From assembly GCF_016808335.1 (NCBI RefSeq), contig NC_053146.1, positions 23,864,637-23,928,636 of the forward strand: DNA of 64,000 nt, written 5' to 3'. Positions 1 to 12,259 of this stretch are shown piece after piece. The position numbers and the translations under genes are program-made. The notes below the pieces were generated by a model. That model ran no database searches, was not told the DNA's origin, and worked only from the letters and a program-made list of their open reading frames with translations. The stretch's first letter is position 1; every line of letters begins with the position of its first letter. This stretch comes from Panicum virgatum (lineage: Eukaryota; Streptophyta; Magnoliopsida; Poales; Poaceae).

Positions 1-1011
1 CCTGGGTAGATCCGGTATGAACTCCTAGCCACCATAGCTACAAGAACACCCCATGCAATCTATCTCGAGAATAGATCTAGGAATAAGCACACCCAAGGCA
101 AGAACAAAATCAAAGAGGAGAGACATGATCGCTAAATAGATCGGATGACATGAAGACATTACTCACATAATAGATTCGTTTGGATCGTCACCACCGCGTA
201 TACACCATTGACGACTCCAACTAGCTCATGAACTCCACCATGACACGACCACGCAGGGAGGCCATGGCGGCTAGGGGTGGCCTAAGCCATCTCCTAGACA
301 ACTTCGAAGACTTGCGGTGGCCGTCGTCTCCCTCCGGTCTTAGCCCTAGGTTTTCGTCGAGTTCTGGGTGGATGGATGCTGCAAGTTGAATAAGGTGCAA
401 GCTATTATAAGCCGAGGAAGCCACCGGTCGAAGGGGAGGCCGAACCGCCTCGGAAACAGGCTAGGCCGTCCGGCCCCACGTGCCTAGGCCGGCCGGCCTA
501 CCCTCTTTCGGGCTCGCCTCGGTCTCATCTTTCGCGTGTAGACTCCTCGCATCTTCTAGAGTTTATGTCCTTCACGATTGCACCCCTTTGGACGTTGTTA
601 TCTTGGAGATATCTTCGAGGAAAGGATAGGATAAGGAATCCTTCCTTAAATCTTCATTTGCTTTGCTTAATCCTGAAGTATCTTGATCTCAACTTCGTGG
701 GCTTGGTCCTTTGGGCTCTCTTGGAGGATGGATGTGCATGAATGGACTTCGAATCAACATGGGCTTTGGTCCTTCTTTGGGCTTTGGCCTTCGTCTTTCT
801 CTGTGTTAGCGCTCGATCACGGGCCTCGTCATTTCATGCTCCAAAATAGGCCAAAAACCTGCAAGAACGAAGTTCCTCCAAAATATATGTGCAAGTGTGA
901 AAATGACCAATAATTAGGCCGGGGTTAGGACGGTTAGTGATTTTGGTATTAAATTCATGCCATTATCAAGGATAAACAAGGGATAAAAGGGGTACTTAAG
1001 GAGCGTCAACA
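1..1011 (-). repeat. 3' LTR (partial) of non-autonomous gypsy-type element
   Basis: Nearly identical to 7157-8167, so this is one LTR of a pair whose outer part lies off the window. The inner edge reads GAGCGTCAACA on the plus strand, so the minus strand begins TGTTGACGCTCC. A polypurine tract sits just inside it on the minus strand, which makes this the 3' LTR of a minus-strand element. There is no credible gene inside; the short open frames are shared by both LTR copies. Confidence 0.85.
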
Positions 1012-1026
1012 TTCCCCCCATGCTTA
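1012..1026 (-). other. Polypurine tract of the minus-strand gypsy-type element
   Basis: On the minus strand this reads AAGCATGGGGGGAAT directly before the LTR start TGTTGACGC. Position and purine run match a plus-strand-DNA primer site. It fixes the orientation of the element. Confidence 0.7.
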
Positions 1027-2949
1027 AACCTTGCTCATCCTCTAGTAAGTCCAGGAGCTTTGCTTATAAAGAAATCAGTGTTGCCCCTCAATGTCCTCTC
1101 TGCACTTAGTCATACATAACAAGATATATTGGTCTCTCAAGTATTTAGCATTTAAGTTCATGTTGTGACCGGCTACTTTTTCATTATGGGAGATAGACTG
1201 GCAATTAAAGAACAAGCCACAATAATAGATAAATGCAATGCTCTCAAACTTAAGCGAACTTCAAACATTTACCTTGTTTCATCATGAAGAGTTTTCAAAA
1301 GAATGCATATCAAACATAAGTGAGGTTCTCTTGCAAAAGATCATGGAAATACTCATCTCATAAAGTCTCTCAAGCCTACAATAGATTGTCTTCAACCTAT
1401 TCTACTCATATATAAAAGTGGAAGGCTTATGTGGAACTTGGTAGGTAAAAACAATCCTAGCAAAATATTATATCTAAAATATTGTCAAACTAAGAGAGAG
1501 ATCTAATGGAATTACCGAGACTAGTCAAAAAGGCCATTGAAAATAATGTTGGAGAAGGAGAAAGATGAAACACACACATTTAGATAGGTGGACATGTGCA
1601 AGTGGCAAATGGATGATCCCGAGACACAAATGAAGTTCTCGTTATCGGATTACACATGGTTGGAAGATTTGAGTATGGAATAGTTCTTCAAAGTAACTTG
1701 GAAAATTAATGAAGCCAAAAAGAACTAAGAAGCATTTTATTCTTCTCTTTTTCCTTTTTTTCTTTCTTTTTACTCCTTAGAACTTTTGATAACATAGAAT
1801 ACTTACCCAGCCATCCCCCCATGCTTGAACAAATGCTCGTCCTCGAGTATGAATAGTGGGAGAACCAACTAGCTAGGGTAAGTATCTCAAATTCACCTCT
1901 TCTTCGTAGAACCTCTTGAATCTCCGGGGAGACTTGTCTCCCAAAACTTTTCTTTATATGGTGCCCTTGATTCTTTTGATTCCGTCGAAATGATAATTCA
2001 TACTCAAATTGGGTTGTGGTCAAGGAGGTAATCACAAAAAAGATATTTTTGGTTTAGGGTGGATATCCATCGAGGTTTGCAAAATTCCCGAAGTAGAAAT
2101 TCACAATGCATGGATAAATAGGCTAGCAAAAAGAAGGTTACACAAAAAAAATGAAATGACCAGCTTCTTAGTCTCATACCAAAGAAATCAATCTTAATCC
2201 AACTCATCAAAATATAAGTTTGCAATCTAAAGGTTTCATCATGAAAGAATATGTATGTATAGGCTTTGGTAGGTAGAACTTTGCAAGAGATTCACAAATA
2301 TAGATAGCATAGGAATTAAGTTTTCAAATTAAACAACACAAGGTGTAAGGTCATCGATAGACTTAAATCAAGAGCAATATAGAATATGTGGGTCTAGAAT
2401 TTAGTCATTTAACCTCCACAAATAAAAGAGCCGGTATTTAATCATTTTAATTCCATTTAATTGAGAGCAAAGGGTCAAGTCATATACAACATAGCGTAGG
2501 TAAAACAAAGCAGCAACTTTCATCACTTTTCCATAAGCAAGAGCATATAAGAATATCATCGTGGTGAGCTCAAGGTGATGGTGGTTATCATTCATTGAAA
2601 ACAAAAACAAATCTAGGTTGTACTCCTAGTAGCCATGTTATTATAGGGAGAGATATACAAAGGTTGCATCTATGGTTGAAGGCATATATGTACAAGCATT
2701 TAGAAAAAGAGAGAATTGAGGAAGAATTACCGTCCTTCTCGATGCTCGTAATGAAATGTAGCGCGGCCTCCCCCATACTTAAGCATTGTGCTAAGCATGG
2801 AAGAAGAATCATGAGCATCTTGTGGCAACCGTGATTATCTTACTCCATGAGATCTTTCTTCCTTGTCCACAAAATCCTCCCCCATGCTTAGCATGATGAT
2901 AGGCGTGGAAGGAGAAGATGGACCATCTTGCAATTCTTGAAGTTCTTCC

Positions 2950-3360
2950 CTCATGTGTATGAATATCATCTACAATGTGTCTTCACCTTTGTTGCCTCAA
3001 TTTCCTTCAACTTCTTCTTGTACTAAGTCATGGTCCCAATCCTTGCTTCTCATCGTCATCGCCTCCTTCAATTCCTCGTTGTCCCATTGCTGCCTCATCT
3101 TCATGAATTTTTCTTTCAATTTCCAGAACATAACATATACTGAAACATTGCTCCATTGCGAAGTGCACGAATTTTTCCTTCCAACGAGTATTCATTCGCC
3201 CAAAATTGATTCCATTTTATCCCAGCGCTGCAATCTGTTCCGAATTTCAGAACGCGCAGCGTCCAAAGTTTTTGCCATATCTCCTTGTACGGTTCTTTAA
3301 ATTCATTGATCTTGGATGCATTGGAATGGGAATTTCATGGAGCTTCTGAATATCAACTTT
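2950..3360. repeat. Internal module copy 1 of the LARD-like element
   Basis: Shares order and wording with 5120-5480 and 5860-6260: a CAGAACAT-like start, then CCAACGAGT..TCATTCG, then TTTCAGAACGCGCAGCG, then TTGGAATGGGAA. Clearly diverged, so an old duplication. Confidence 0.6.
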
Positions 3361-5119
3361 TTATTCCTTGTATGTCTCTGTCCATGCGCAAAATTTGATG
3401 AAAACAGCGGGCCTTGCTCTCGTTTCGACGATGTTGACGATCTTGATTGAAATTCTTTTGGTCTTGAATTCATGAGAGCACTTCTTCATGCCTACAAAAT
3501 ATTTTAAACACACACTACCCCCGGGGTGATGGTCGGGAGTAGAAACAAATGCCAACAAACCTACCATTCCTAAGATCTCAATTTGTGGCAAAGTTAGCTT
3601 AGCAAAACTAGTGAGTGTACGTGTGTGCTAGTGTAAATGCAAATGAGAGGAAGGTATATAAACAAAGATAATGTTTACACCTAGTTCTAAACACAATGTT
3701 TACAACTAGGTTGCTAAACTTCTCCATAGCCACAAAGACTTATTTAACCAAGGTCAAAACACCATGTCTATCCCAAGATCAATAGGCCTTCATAGCACAA
3801 GAAAAAAATAAAGCGCATTGTAAAGCTTATAAACCAACCAAATGCAACCTCATAGCTTGGTAACTAAATGATGATGGTCTTCAATCATGTCTAAACACCA
3901 TGTTTACAAAAGATTGCAAAAAGAAAAATGCTCACGTGAAGCATTAACATGGATATGAAAGCTTTCATCAATAAAGTTGAGACCAAGCTAGCAAAATGAG
4001 TGCATGAAAAATGGAATGGACGCAAAGTGCAAATGCAAAGTTAGCAAAAAAAAGTGTTAGCGAGGTTGAAAGGACCTTTCAATGTTGTTCCGCAACTAGC
4101 TTATTCAAAAACAATTGCTAAGAGTGACAAAAAGCCTTCGCGACACTTCATAAGAAGTGAGGCTTTTGTCAATGAAAAGGTTATTTATCGAAAAGGACCA
4201 AGCAACCGAGGTAACAAGGTTTTAGAAGTAGGTTTATGGGTTTTCTATATTTTTTTGGCTTAAAACTAAAATTTTGAAGAGAGAGTGTTGGGTATAGAAA
4301 TTCTATCTAAGGTGGTTTTTTTTAAAAAAACTAGAGAGAAACAAAAGTTAGATTTTTTTTAAAGAAAAACATAACCTATGGTTTTTAGGATTGCTCTATG
4401 AGTGGTTTTCCTAAGGGTTTTAGGATCTCAAAAGCGAGGCTAGTCAATGTTTTTAGAAAAAGTTTTTTTTTAAATGCAACATGTAATGCAATGCAAGGGT
4501 GAGACGAACAACATGGTATGCAATGAAACACGGGATGGGTGAACAAAATGATATGACATGATGAGGTGGTCTAAAACAAAACAAAAAGTTAGCCTAAGTT
4601 AAATAGCCACAAGTTTAGAATCAAAGGGTGGTGCAATGCTTCATAAATCTCTCTAAAAAGACACAAAAAAAGACTCAAAACGCTAATAGGCACACAAAAA
4701 GGTCTACAAGTTTCCCAAGATCAAATAACAAAGTGCTCCCTCAATAACATTTAGAATGAACAACATGAAGTTGTGGTTTTTGTTAGAGCATTGATACAAT
4801 GTTACTTGATATTCCGATTAAAGAGTGCAATGTAGACAGTCATATTAATATATATAAATAAAATGAACGGGTTGCCTCCCGCAAAGCGCTTCATTTAAAG
4901 TCAGAGAGCTTGACTTTCTCACATACCTTCTCATTGATGTGAAGCCATGGTCCTTCGTGCGAGAATCCGAAGTGTCCATGCAGCTTGATGTCGCCTCTTG
5001 TAATCCATCGTGGTTTGCTTGCAACATCTTCATTTGTCGAAAGTCGACCGCTTGTGTCTTCATTTGCCAATGTCATTGGGGTTCTTCCTCTGCTCCAAGC
5101 CTCTGAATTTTATAATGTA

Positions 5120-5480
5120 CGCTTGATGAAAGCGTTGCCCAAGCTCCTCCTCGTTGTTGTCATCGTCATCTTCTCTATCTTGTTCTCATCGCGTTGCTCC
5201 TGCCTCTTCTTTGTGGAATATCTCCTATATACTCAACAGAACATATACCAAAATATAGATCTATTGAAATTTTTATCAAATTACCTTTCCAACAAGTGGT
5301 CATTCGCTTTAAACGGAGTCCAAACGAGAGAGTTATGACCGTTTTACTTTAGCGCTATGTGCTGTCCAGAAACTTTCAGAGTGCACAACCTTCAATGTTT
5401 TGGCCATACCCGCTTGTAGGAATCTCTGATTGACTTGGTTCTTGATTTGTTGGAATGGGAACTTCGTGGAGATTTTGAAT
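5120..5480. repeat. Internal module copy 2 of the LARD-like element
   Basis: Second copy: ACAGAACATATACCAAAAT, CCAACAAGTGGTCATTCG, CAAACGGAGTCC, GTTTTACTTTAGCGC, TTGGAATGGGAACTTCGTGG. Same order of blocks as copies 1 and 3. Confidence 0.6.
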
Positions 5481-5859
5481 ATCCAAAAATATGCTGCTCT
5501 TTTCTTCTGAGGTCGGGCTGGACATTGATGAGAACAATATCTTCTTGTGAATTCGCCCGAAGATGTCAATGATCTCGATCATGTGGTCTTTGGAGCATAG
5601 TGTCGTGCGTCCCTAGGCTTCAAGGTCATCACCATTGATTCACTAGCAAATATCACGGCTTCAATGATGTGTCTTCTCCATTGTTCTTGCTTTACCCAAG
5701 ATGTCGGGATTGGAAGATGCTCCTGTGCTTCGTGTTGATGATCCGAACGGTTTCCTTCCTTGATAGCATTACTCGATTAGAAGTATATCGAGCATCCCAC
5801 TGGAGAAGATAGGTGGTGTCATGGTTCTTCTAATCTTGTTGCCTCCATCTTTGGTCAAC

Positions 5860-6260
5860 TTCAAATCATCATCTTTTGCGTATAAGGTCCTCCAAACATC
5901 TTGCGACATCGTCATCACTTTCTCCATTGTTTGTTGCTGCCTCTTCTTCGTTGAATTCCTTGATCATACTGCACAGAACATGTACCAAAATTCTACTCCA
6001 TGGAAAGACTTATGAAATTACCTTTTCAACGAGTGGTCATTGATCCCAAACGGACTCCGGATGAAGAAGTTAAGGTCATTTTACTCCGGCACTACACTCT
6101 GTCCCGAGACATTTCAGAACGCGCAGCGTTGAAAGATTTTACCATAACTCTTCACACCAATCTCCAAAATTCACGATTATTGATCCGTTGGAAAGAAGAC
6201 TTGATGGAGCTTCAAAATAATCTATTATTTTCTCATGGTACTTCTCTGATCTTGGACGAA
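5860..6260. repeat. Internal module copy 3 of the LARD-like element
   Basis: Third copy: CACAGAACATGTACCAAAAT, CAACGAGTGGTCATTG, CAAACGGACTCC, ATTTTACTCCGGCAC, TTTCAGAACGCGCAGCG. Copies 1 and 3 share the CAGAACGCGCAGCG block almost exactly. Confidence 0.6.
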
Positions 6261-6702
6261 AAACTCATCACAACAGTAACACTTCATAGATGATGATGAT
6301 CGCAAGATTTTCTTCGCGGGCATGCTTCATACCTATTGCTTGAACAAACAATTATTCCCAAAAACATCAGTATTTAAAATCAATTGACACGGTGGCGTAC
6401 CTTATTTATCATCTTTTGCTTTGGGGAGTGGGGACTCGATAGCGGATGCTGGGCCACTAACAAAAGTTAGCACCTACCACTAAAGAGCGGGTCTTCACAT
6501 AGCCTTCAACTTGCTTGAGTGAGATTGGACTTGTCAAAGTACGGACGTTGAGAACTTTTCAATCACTTTGTGTCTAGGGTTTTACCTGCATTCATGGACA
6601 CAAACAAGAAACACAGGATATATGCAATAATAAAAATTAGGGTTAGTCCAAAAAACTAGATAGATCGCCCTAGGGTTCAAGTTGCCGATCGCCAGAAAAG
6701 CT

Positions 6703-8167
6703 TGTTGACGCTCCTTAGCGCCCCAATTTATATACCGCAAGCGCACGGGATCGTGTAGCTTTTCCCTTAGAGTATTCCCCCAAGGTTTACCAATCCGTGG
6801 ATCGACAATGAACTACCTAAGGTTTTCCATCTAATCTAACGGATCTATCCTAACATGAAGCGTTGATTGCATATAAAGGGTAAACCTTTGATAGATATGA
6901 GTGATGTACAAAGGTTGATCTCATCCATGAACATCGGTAAGGATAAAGCATGACCGAAGGCATGACTAAACTGATCGCTCGCATTCTAGTTGTAGTTCTA
7001 GCTAAACGAGTAAGCACAACATGCATCTCATCCAAAGCCTCTTTAAACCAAAACCTCCAATCCAACCCCTCGGGAACCCCCCCCCTACTCAGGCCACGCC
7101 CTGTCACGACACTCCCTTTGGGACTAAGCCCCCAGAAGCACGCTAGTGTCGAACCCCCTAGGTAGATCTGGTATGAACTCCTAGCCACCATAGCTACAAG
7201 AACACCCCATGCAATCTATCTCGAGAATAGATCTAGGAATAAGCACACCCAAGGCAAGAACGAAATTAAAGAGGAGAGACATGATCGCTAAATAGATTGG
7301 ATGACATGAAGACATTACTCACATAATAGATTCGTTTGGATCGTCACCACCGCGTATACACCATTGATGACTCCAACTAGCTCATGAACTCCACCATGAC
7401 ACAACCACGCAGGGAGGCCATGGCGGCTAGGGTGGCCAAAGCCATCTCCTAGACAACTTTGAAGACTTGCGGCGGCCGTCGTCTCCCTCTGGTCTTAGCC
7501 CTAGGTTTTCATCGAGTTCTGGGTTGATGGATGCTGTGAGTTGAATAAGGTGCAAGCTATTTATAAGCTGAGGAAGCCACCGGTAGAAGGGGAGGCTGAA
7601 CCGCCTCAGAAACGGGCTAGGCCGGCCGGCCCCATGGGCCTAGGACGGCCAGCCTACCCTCTTTCGGGCTTACCTCGGTCTCATCTTTCGCGCGTAGACT
7701 CCTCGCATCTTCTAGAGTTTATGTCCTTCACGATTGCACCCCTTTGGATGTCGTTATCTTGGAGATATCTTCGAGGAAAGGATAGGATAGGGAATCCTTC
7801 CTTAAATCTTCATTTGCTTTGCTTAATCCCGAAGTATCTTGATCTCATCTTCGTGGGCTTGGTCCTTTGGGCTCTCTTGGAGGATAGATGTGCATGAATG
7901 GACTTCGAATCAACATGGGCTTTGGTCCTTCTTTGGGCTTTGGCCTTCGTCTTTCTCCGTGTTAGCGCTCGATCACAGGCCTCGTCATTTCATGCTCCAA
8001 AATAGGCCAAAAACCTGCAAAAATGAAGTTCCTCCAAAATATATGTTCAAGTGTGAAAATGACCAATAATTAGGCCGGTGTTAGGACGGTTAGTGATTTT
8101 GATATTAAATTCATGCTATTATCAAGGATAAACAAGGGATAAAAGGGGTACTTAAGGAGCGCCAACA
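6703..8167 (-). repeat. 5' LTR of the LARD-like element
   Basis: Complete LTR of 1465 bp. The plus strand starts TGTTGACGCTCC and ends GGAGCGCCAACA, imperfect inverted ends with TG..CA. Positions 7157-8167 match 1-1011 with few substitutions and small indels, implying a fairly young insertion. Confidence 0.85.
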
Positions 8168-9427
8168 GGGATCGAGGGGGTTCAACTCCCCCTCTTACCT
8201 CGGGCTGGGGTGGAGCGTGGAGGGCGGGCCACGTGGACCGGTGGCGGCGGCGTTAGGCGGCTCTGGCGTCGGCGCTAGGTGTAGGGAGGTGCTGGGTTGG
8301 GTGGCTCTGCGGATTGTGGTGGCGGTTGTGGAGCTCAGAGGCGAGGCAGGGCCTCTTTATAGCCGAGGGAAGGCGGTGGAGTGGCGGGGCGCCGGTGGTG
8401 GCCGACCGGCGGCCATTAATAGCGCTCAGGGCATCGTGGAGCGGCGTGATGCGTGATTCGTGGCTGACCAGGGCGAAGTGACGACTCGGGCAGGCGCGGC
8501 GAGTACTGCAGGCGTGCTGTTCGGGCACAAGGAGGTTGCAGCGACGGTGGCATGCTTGGGCGGCGAGCTTGCTCCGCGCGGCAGGGCCGGGCGAAAGTGG
8601 CGAGGCGCGGCACTGCCGGCGAGTGCATGCGCGTGCGTGCGCTGGCGCTGGCCAGGGAGCAGGGCAGGGCAGCGACGAGCGGCGCGGCGGGCGGTGCGGT
8701 CGCGCGGTGCGTGTGGACGCGCGCGCGTGGAACGCGTGGGCACGGTTGTGCGCGCGCACGGGGCAGGCTCGAGGGTGTGCACGCGGGCGAGCGGGTGCGG
8801 TGTGCGCGGCTCGACGCGTCGGGATGCGACGAGCGCGAGACAAGGGAGGCTGCGGCGTGGCATGCGCGGGGCAGGCGGCTGGCTGGACAGGTGGCCGCGG
8901 CGTGGTACGGCATCACGGTTCGGTGCACCGAGCGCCGTGTGCGTGCGTGCGTGCGTGCGTGTGCACTCGGGCAGGCCAGGGTCTGCATGGCGAGCGAGCC
9001 ACTCTGTAGTGCGCGGGAGAGGAGAGGGGGAAGCCGGGCCGGGCTGCGCGTGCGGGGCAGAGCAGAAGGAGGGAGAAGGAGAGTGAGGGAGAGAGAGAAT
9101 GAAAATGGGAAAAGGAAAAAAAAGAAGAAATGGAGAAAACGAAAAGGAAAAAGGGAAAGGAGAGAGAGCTGGCGGGGAATCCGGCGGCGATCGCGACGGG
9201 CGGTGGTGCATGGGCGACCGGTAGCCGCGCGACGCGGGATGGGACGGCGGCGAGGAAAAAGAGGAAGGGTACGGTTGGCAGAAAAGATGGGACAATGATT
9301 GAAATCGGACATCAGGACGGCGGAAACTCTGGGAGGGGATTAGGGTTAACTGGGCTCAACGATGAAAAAGTTTTGAAAGAAATATTCTAGCGCGTGATTT
9401 GATTTGGTAAATTTTTGGGATGTTACA
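8168..9427 (-). repeat. Fragment of a long Tekay/Del-like gypsy LTR, cut by the LARD-like element
   Basis: The right edge reads GGGATGTTACA, so the minus strand starts TGTAACATCCC, a typical start of long grass chromovirus LTRs. The rest is very GC-rich (8200-9100) and resembles the GC-rich parts of the LTRs at 54568-58454 and 60074-64000. The left side ends where the LARD-like element was inserted. Long open frames here on both strands reflect base composition and do not look like proteins. Confidence 0.55.
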
Positions 9428-10133
9428 ATCTTGATCTTGTATCATCTAGATCTTATCACGCATGGATGATGGATGTATGGATATCATGGTATGGATGGAT
9501 ATCATGTATGGATGTGTTTAGTTGGATATGTTGAGTATTCTTGTCTCATCTTGTAAAAACATATCTCTATATATTAAGGACTTGTGGACTTGAGACATTT
9601 GCATTGTGTAGACATTTGCATTGTGTGCTACTGGGTGTATTTATCATGATTTAAATGCATTAGAAATACTTGTGATAGTCTGAAATTTTTATGTGATGTG
9701 ATGCTTTTGCTATCAGCCTTGGGTTGTGCTGGCTGTCTCTGACCGGGCTGATCGGTCGGAAGGACATGTCTGACCGGTCTAAGCTGTGTGCTATGTTGGC
9801 TGGTGTTGACCGGTCTCTTGGACTGGTCTGACCGGTCTGGGGCAGCAGCATTGCAGTTTTGCTTATCTGTATGCTTTAAATGCCATATTGCATCACGGGT
9901 TCGTTTATGTTGTTTACACACACTTTTTGCACCCCACGGATACGGAGATTTAGGGGGAGTCTTCTTTGTGCTCAATATGTGTAATTTGGCATGTGAGGCC
10001 AACTTGTGATGAATTCCATTCATTTGCATATATTGAGGGGGAGCTCCAACTAAATCTGAGAATCAAATGTTTTATTGAATATCTTTTTGTAAGCTTTAAT
10101 CGGGTTGTCATCAATCACCAAAAAGGGGGAGAT
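9428..10133 (+). mobile_element. 3' internal end of a SIRE/Maximus-like Ty1-copia element
   Basis: Non-coding internal tail. It holds an ACCGGT array (about 9739-9835), a GGGGGAG block near 10035, and a perfect polypurine tract AAAAAGGGGGAGAT at 10120-10133 abutting the LTR. The upstream pol region is missing, probably lost or displaced by the Tekay-like LTR at 9427. Confidence 0.65.
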
Positions 10134-12204
10134 TGAAAGCATCTAGGCCCCTAGTGGGGTTTGGAGTCTTGATTGACAACACGATTAAAGGACTAACTTA
10201 TTTGCATGAAATTATGAGCAGGAATTTAATTGAGAAATTAGTATTAAATGAGATGGGTTATGTATTGCAAGCAAGTGTGATTATCCCATTGGAATTATAT
10301 ATATGCATGACAAGCAAAACAAGATATGAAAGATAGAGCAAGGTATTCTTGGTTAACATAAAGGCTCTAATATTTGCAAAGGCTTGTTCGATTTATAATG
10401 GGATTCAAAATGACAAGTAAATGTTTTGTGAATGAGATGTGATATGTTTATGCACAGTCTCAAATACGGAAGAACTTGTCATTTGTAATGAATGTTGTTA
10501 ACAAAAGAGGCAAGCAAGGTAAAATGAATGGGACATGGACATATGCATATATGTGGAGTCTCAAATATGAAAGAACTTGTCATTTGTGATAAATGATGAT
10601 TAACAAAAGAAGCAAGCAAGACAAAGTGAATGACACGTGAGTTTATGCAAAGATAACGTCACAAAATGGAAAGCTTACATATGAGATTGAATCTGGAATT
10701 CAAATTGATAAAGAAGATTTCATGCATGACATAAATCAACATGAGTTCAAGATGGATAGCTAGGATAAAGGTAGAGGACCGAGAGGCATGTTTCAAGAGG
10801 CTACGCAAGCGATGGCTTCGGGGGGAGCAAAGAAACCGATATGGATCAAAAGCCGGAAATCCTAGAGTCATGGAGAGCTCTATATTGAAGAGTGTCATTA
10901 TTCAAGTAAAGAAGGTGACTTGTGAATCAATGTTGGATCCATTCCTATGCAATTCAAGATTCAAAGTCACTAGCTCAAAGCGGGTATGCTTAAAGAATTG
11001 GAGATGTTGATGCCCTCACGGTATTGATCAAAGAAGAGTCGGCATGATCATAATGAAGAAGCTCATGTGTTGATTGTGGTACTTGTACATTTAATTTGTG
11101 CATTTGAGTATAGGTATGTCGTACTATCAAGAGGGATGCAACATCAGTGGGTTTAGACAACACCAAAAGTGCTCATAGCAGTCACTAAAGAGTAGAGCCT
11201 AAAAGAGCGAGCTAACACTACATAAATAAGTGAGGGACCGGTCTGACCGGTCCATAGGACCGGTTTGACCAGTCTAGGCATCAAAACCTCTAACGGCTAG
11301 TTTTTCGAAGAGACCGGTCTGATCGGTCTGGTACTGACAGGTCAACGACTAGTTTTATGAGAGGGGGTATTTATACCTCATGACTTCGCCCATTCGTGGG
11401 TGCTGATGCTATTCATTTTTCGAACACTTGTGAGAGCCTTGTGAGCACTTGGAGAGTCCTCCCCAACATCTCTTTGTGAGAGTTGCTTGATTCAAGTTGA
11501 ATCCTTGAGTTGGGTTGAGTGAATCTAATCCTTGAGAGTCATTTGAGCAAGAGAGATTGAGCCCTAGCTTTTAACACTTGAGGTTGCGTCGGCCAACTTG
11601 TTTGAAGCATTTGGTACTCTTGGAGCATTGGCTCCTAGATGGCTAGGTGTCACCGGCTAGCTCCCAAGATTGTGGTGAGCAGCGGCAAGTTTGTTGCAGC
11701 AGCAATTGTGTGCCACGAGGGCGCATGATCCTATAGTGGAGAGAGGAGATAGCTTGACCTTGTGGTCACCATAAGCTTTCTCAACGGAGACTAGGATTCA
11801 CACGTGGGTGCACGGGGTGAATCCGAACTTCAGTAAAACAAATCACCGTGTCTCCTTTGCATCATCTTTATTTCGATTTGTTATACTTACCTTGCATTAA
11901 AGTCTTTGAGTTTGAATTGTGCTTCCACTTGATCTACTTGGGTGTGCTCTACTTGTGTGCAGTGAGCTAATCATATTGATATAAATACTCTGCAAAAGAT
12001 ACACTCCAAGTTTTGTATAGGTTCAAGCTCAAGAAAGAGGATTTTCCCGTCTGTGGCCTGTCTGCCTGTTTAGACCGGTCTGACCGGTCTGGTGGACTGG
12101 TCTGACCGGTCCAGTCAGATCCAACAGGGTTAAGGGCTGAAATTTGAAGAAAAGCCTATTCACCCCCCTCTTGGCTACGACATCGTGTGATCAAGATCCT
12201 TTCA
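10134..12204 (+). repeat. LTR of SIRE/Maximus-like copia element
   Basis: 2071 bp, starting TGAAAGCATCTAGG and ending GATCCTTTCA, with TGAAAG/CTTTCA inverted ends. It is preceded by a polypurine tract and followed by a primer-binding site (ATTGGTATCAGAG from 12205). It contains a two-copy tandem repeat in its first third and ACCGGT arrays at 11231-11335 and 12072-12113. Confidence 0.8.
10456..10657 (+). repeat. Tandem 101-bp repeat in the U3 part of the copia LTR
   Basis: Two copies start at about 10457 and 10558 with GTCTCAAATA..GAAGAACTTGTCATTTGT and continue through AACAAAAGA.GCAAGCAAG. Promoter-proximal tandem repeats in LTRs often act as enhancer repeats; that role is inferred. Confidence 0.65.
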
Positions 12205-12222
12205 ATTGGTATCAGAGTTTTG
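12205..12222 (+). other. Primer-binding site (initiator Met-tRNA type)
   Basis: TTGGTATCAGAGTTTTGG follows the LTR end at 12204. TGGTATCAGAG is the standard plant copia site complementary to the 3' end of initiator methionine tRNA. Confidence 0.8.
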
Positions 12223-12259
12223 GTCTCCGGATTGAAGCCTAACCGCTTGGAGAATCGCG

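Larger units (their letters stand above)
1..8167 (-). mobile_element. Non-autonomous (LARD-like) gypsy-type LTR retrotransposon, left end off window
   Basis: Two LTRs (1-1011 partial; 6703-8167, 1465 bp) flank 5.7 kb of internal DNA. I find no gag, protease, reverse transcriptase or integrase motif in any frame of the interior. On the minus strand the interior starts, after the 5' LTR, with a degenerate form of the TTCTGGCG-type primer-binding stretch common in grass gypsy elements. It ends with a purine tract at 1012-1026. The long coding-free interior fits a large retrotransposon derivative that depends on proteins from another element. Gypsy assignment is by LTR and primer-site style, not by a coding domain. 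The right target duplication would start GGGAT at 8168; its partner is off window. Confidence 0.75.

Noticed and set aside
6950..7165. Open frames inside the LARD-like element LTR
   Set aside because: Short, no domain; no sign of a conserved product.
8253..9312. Several long overlapping open frames on both strands
   Set aside because: GC-rich LTR DNA; Arg/Ala/Pro low-complexity products in all frames, no domain, no start context.
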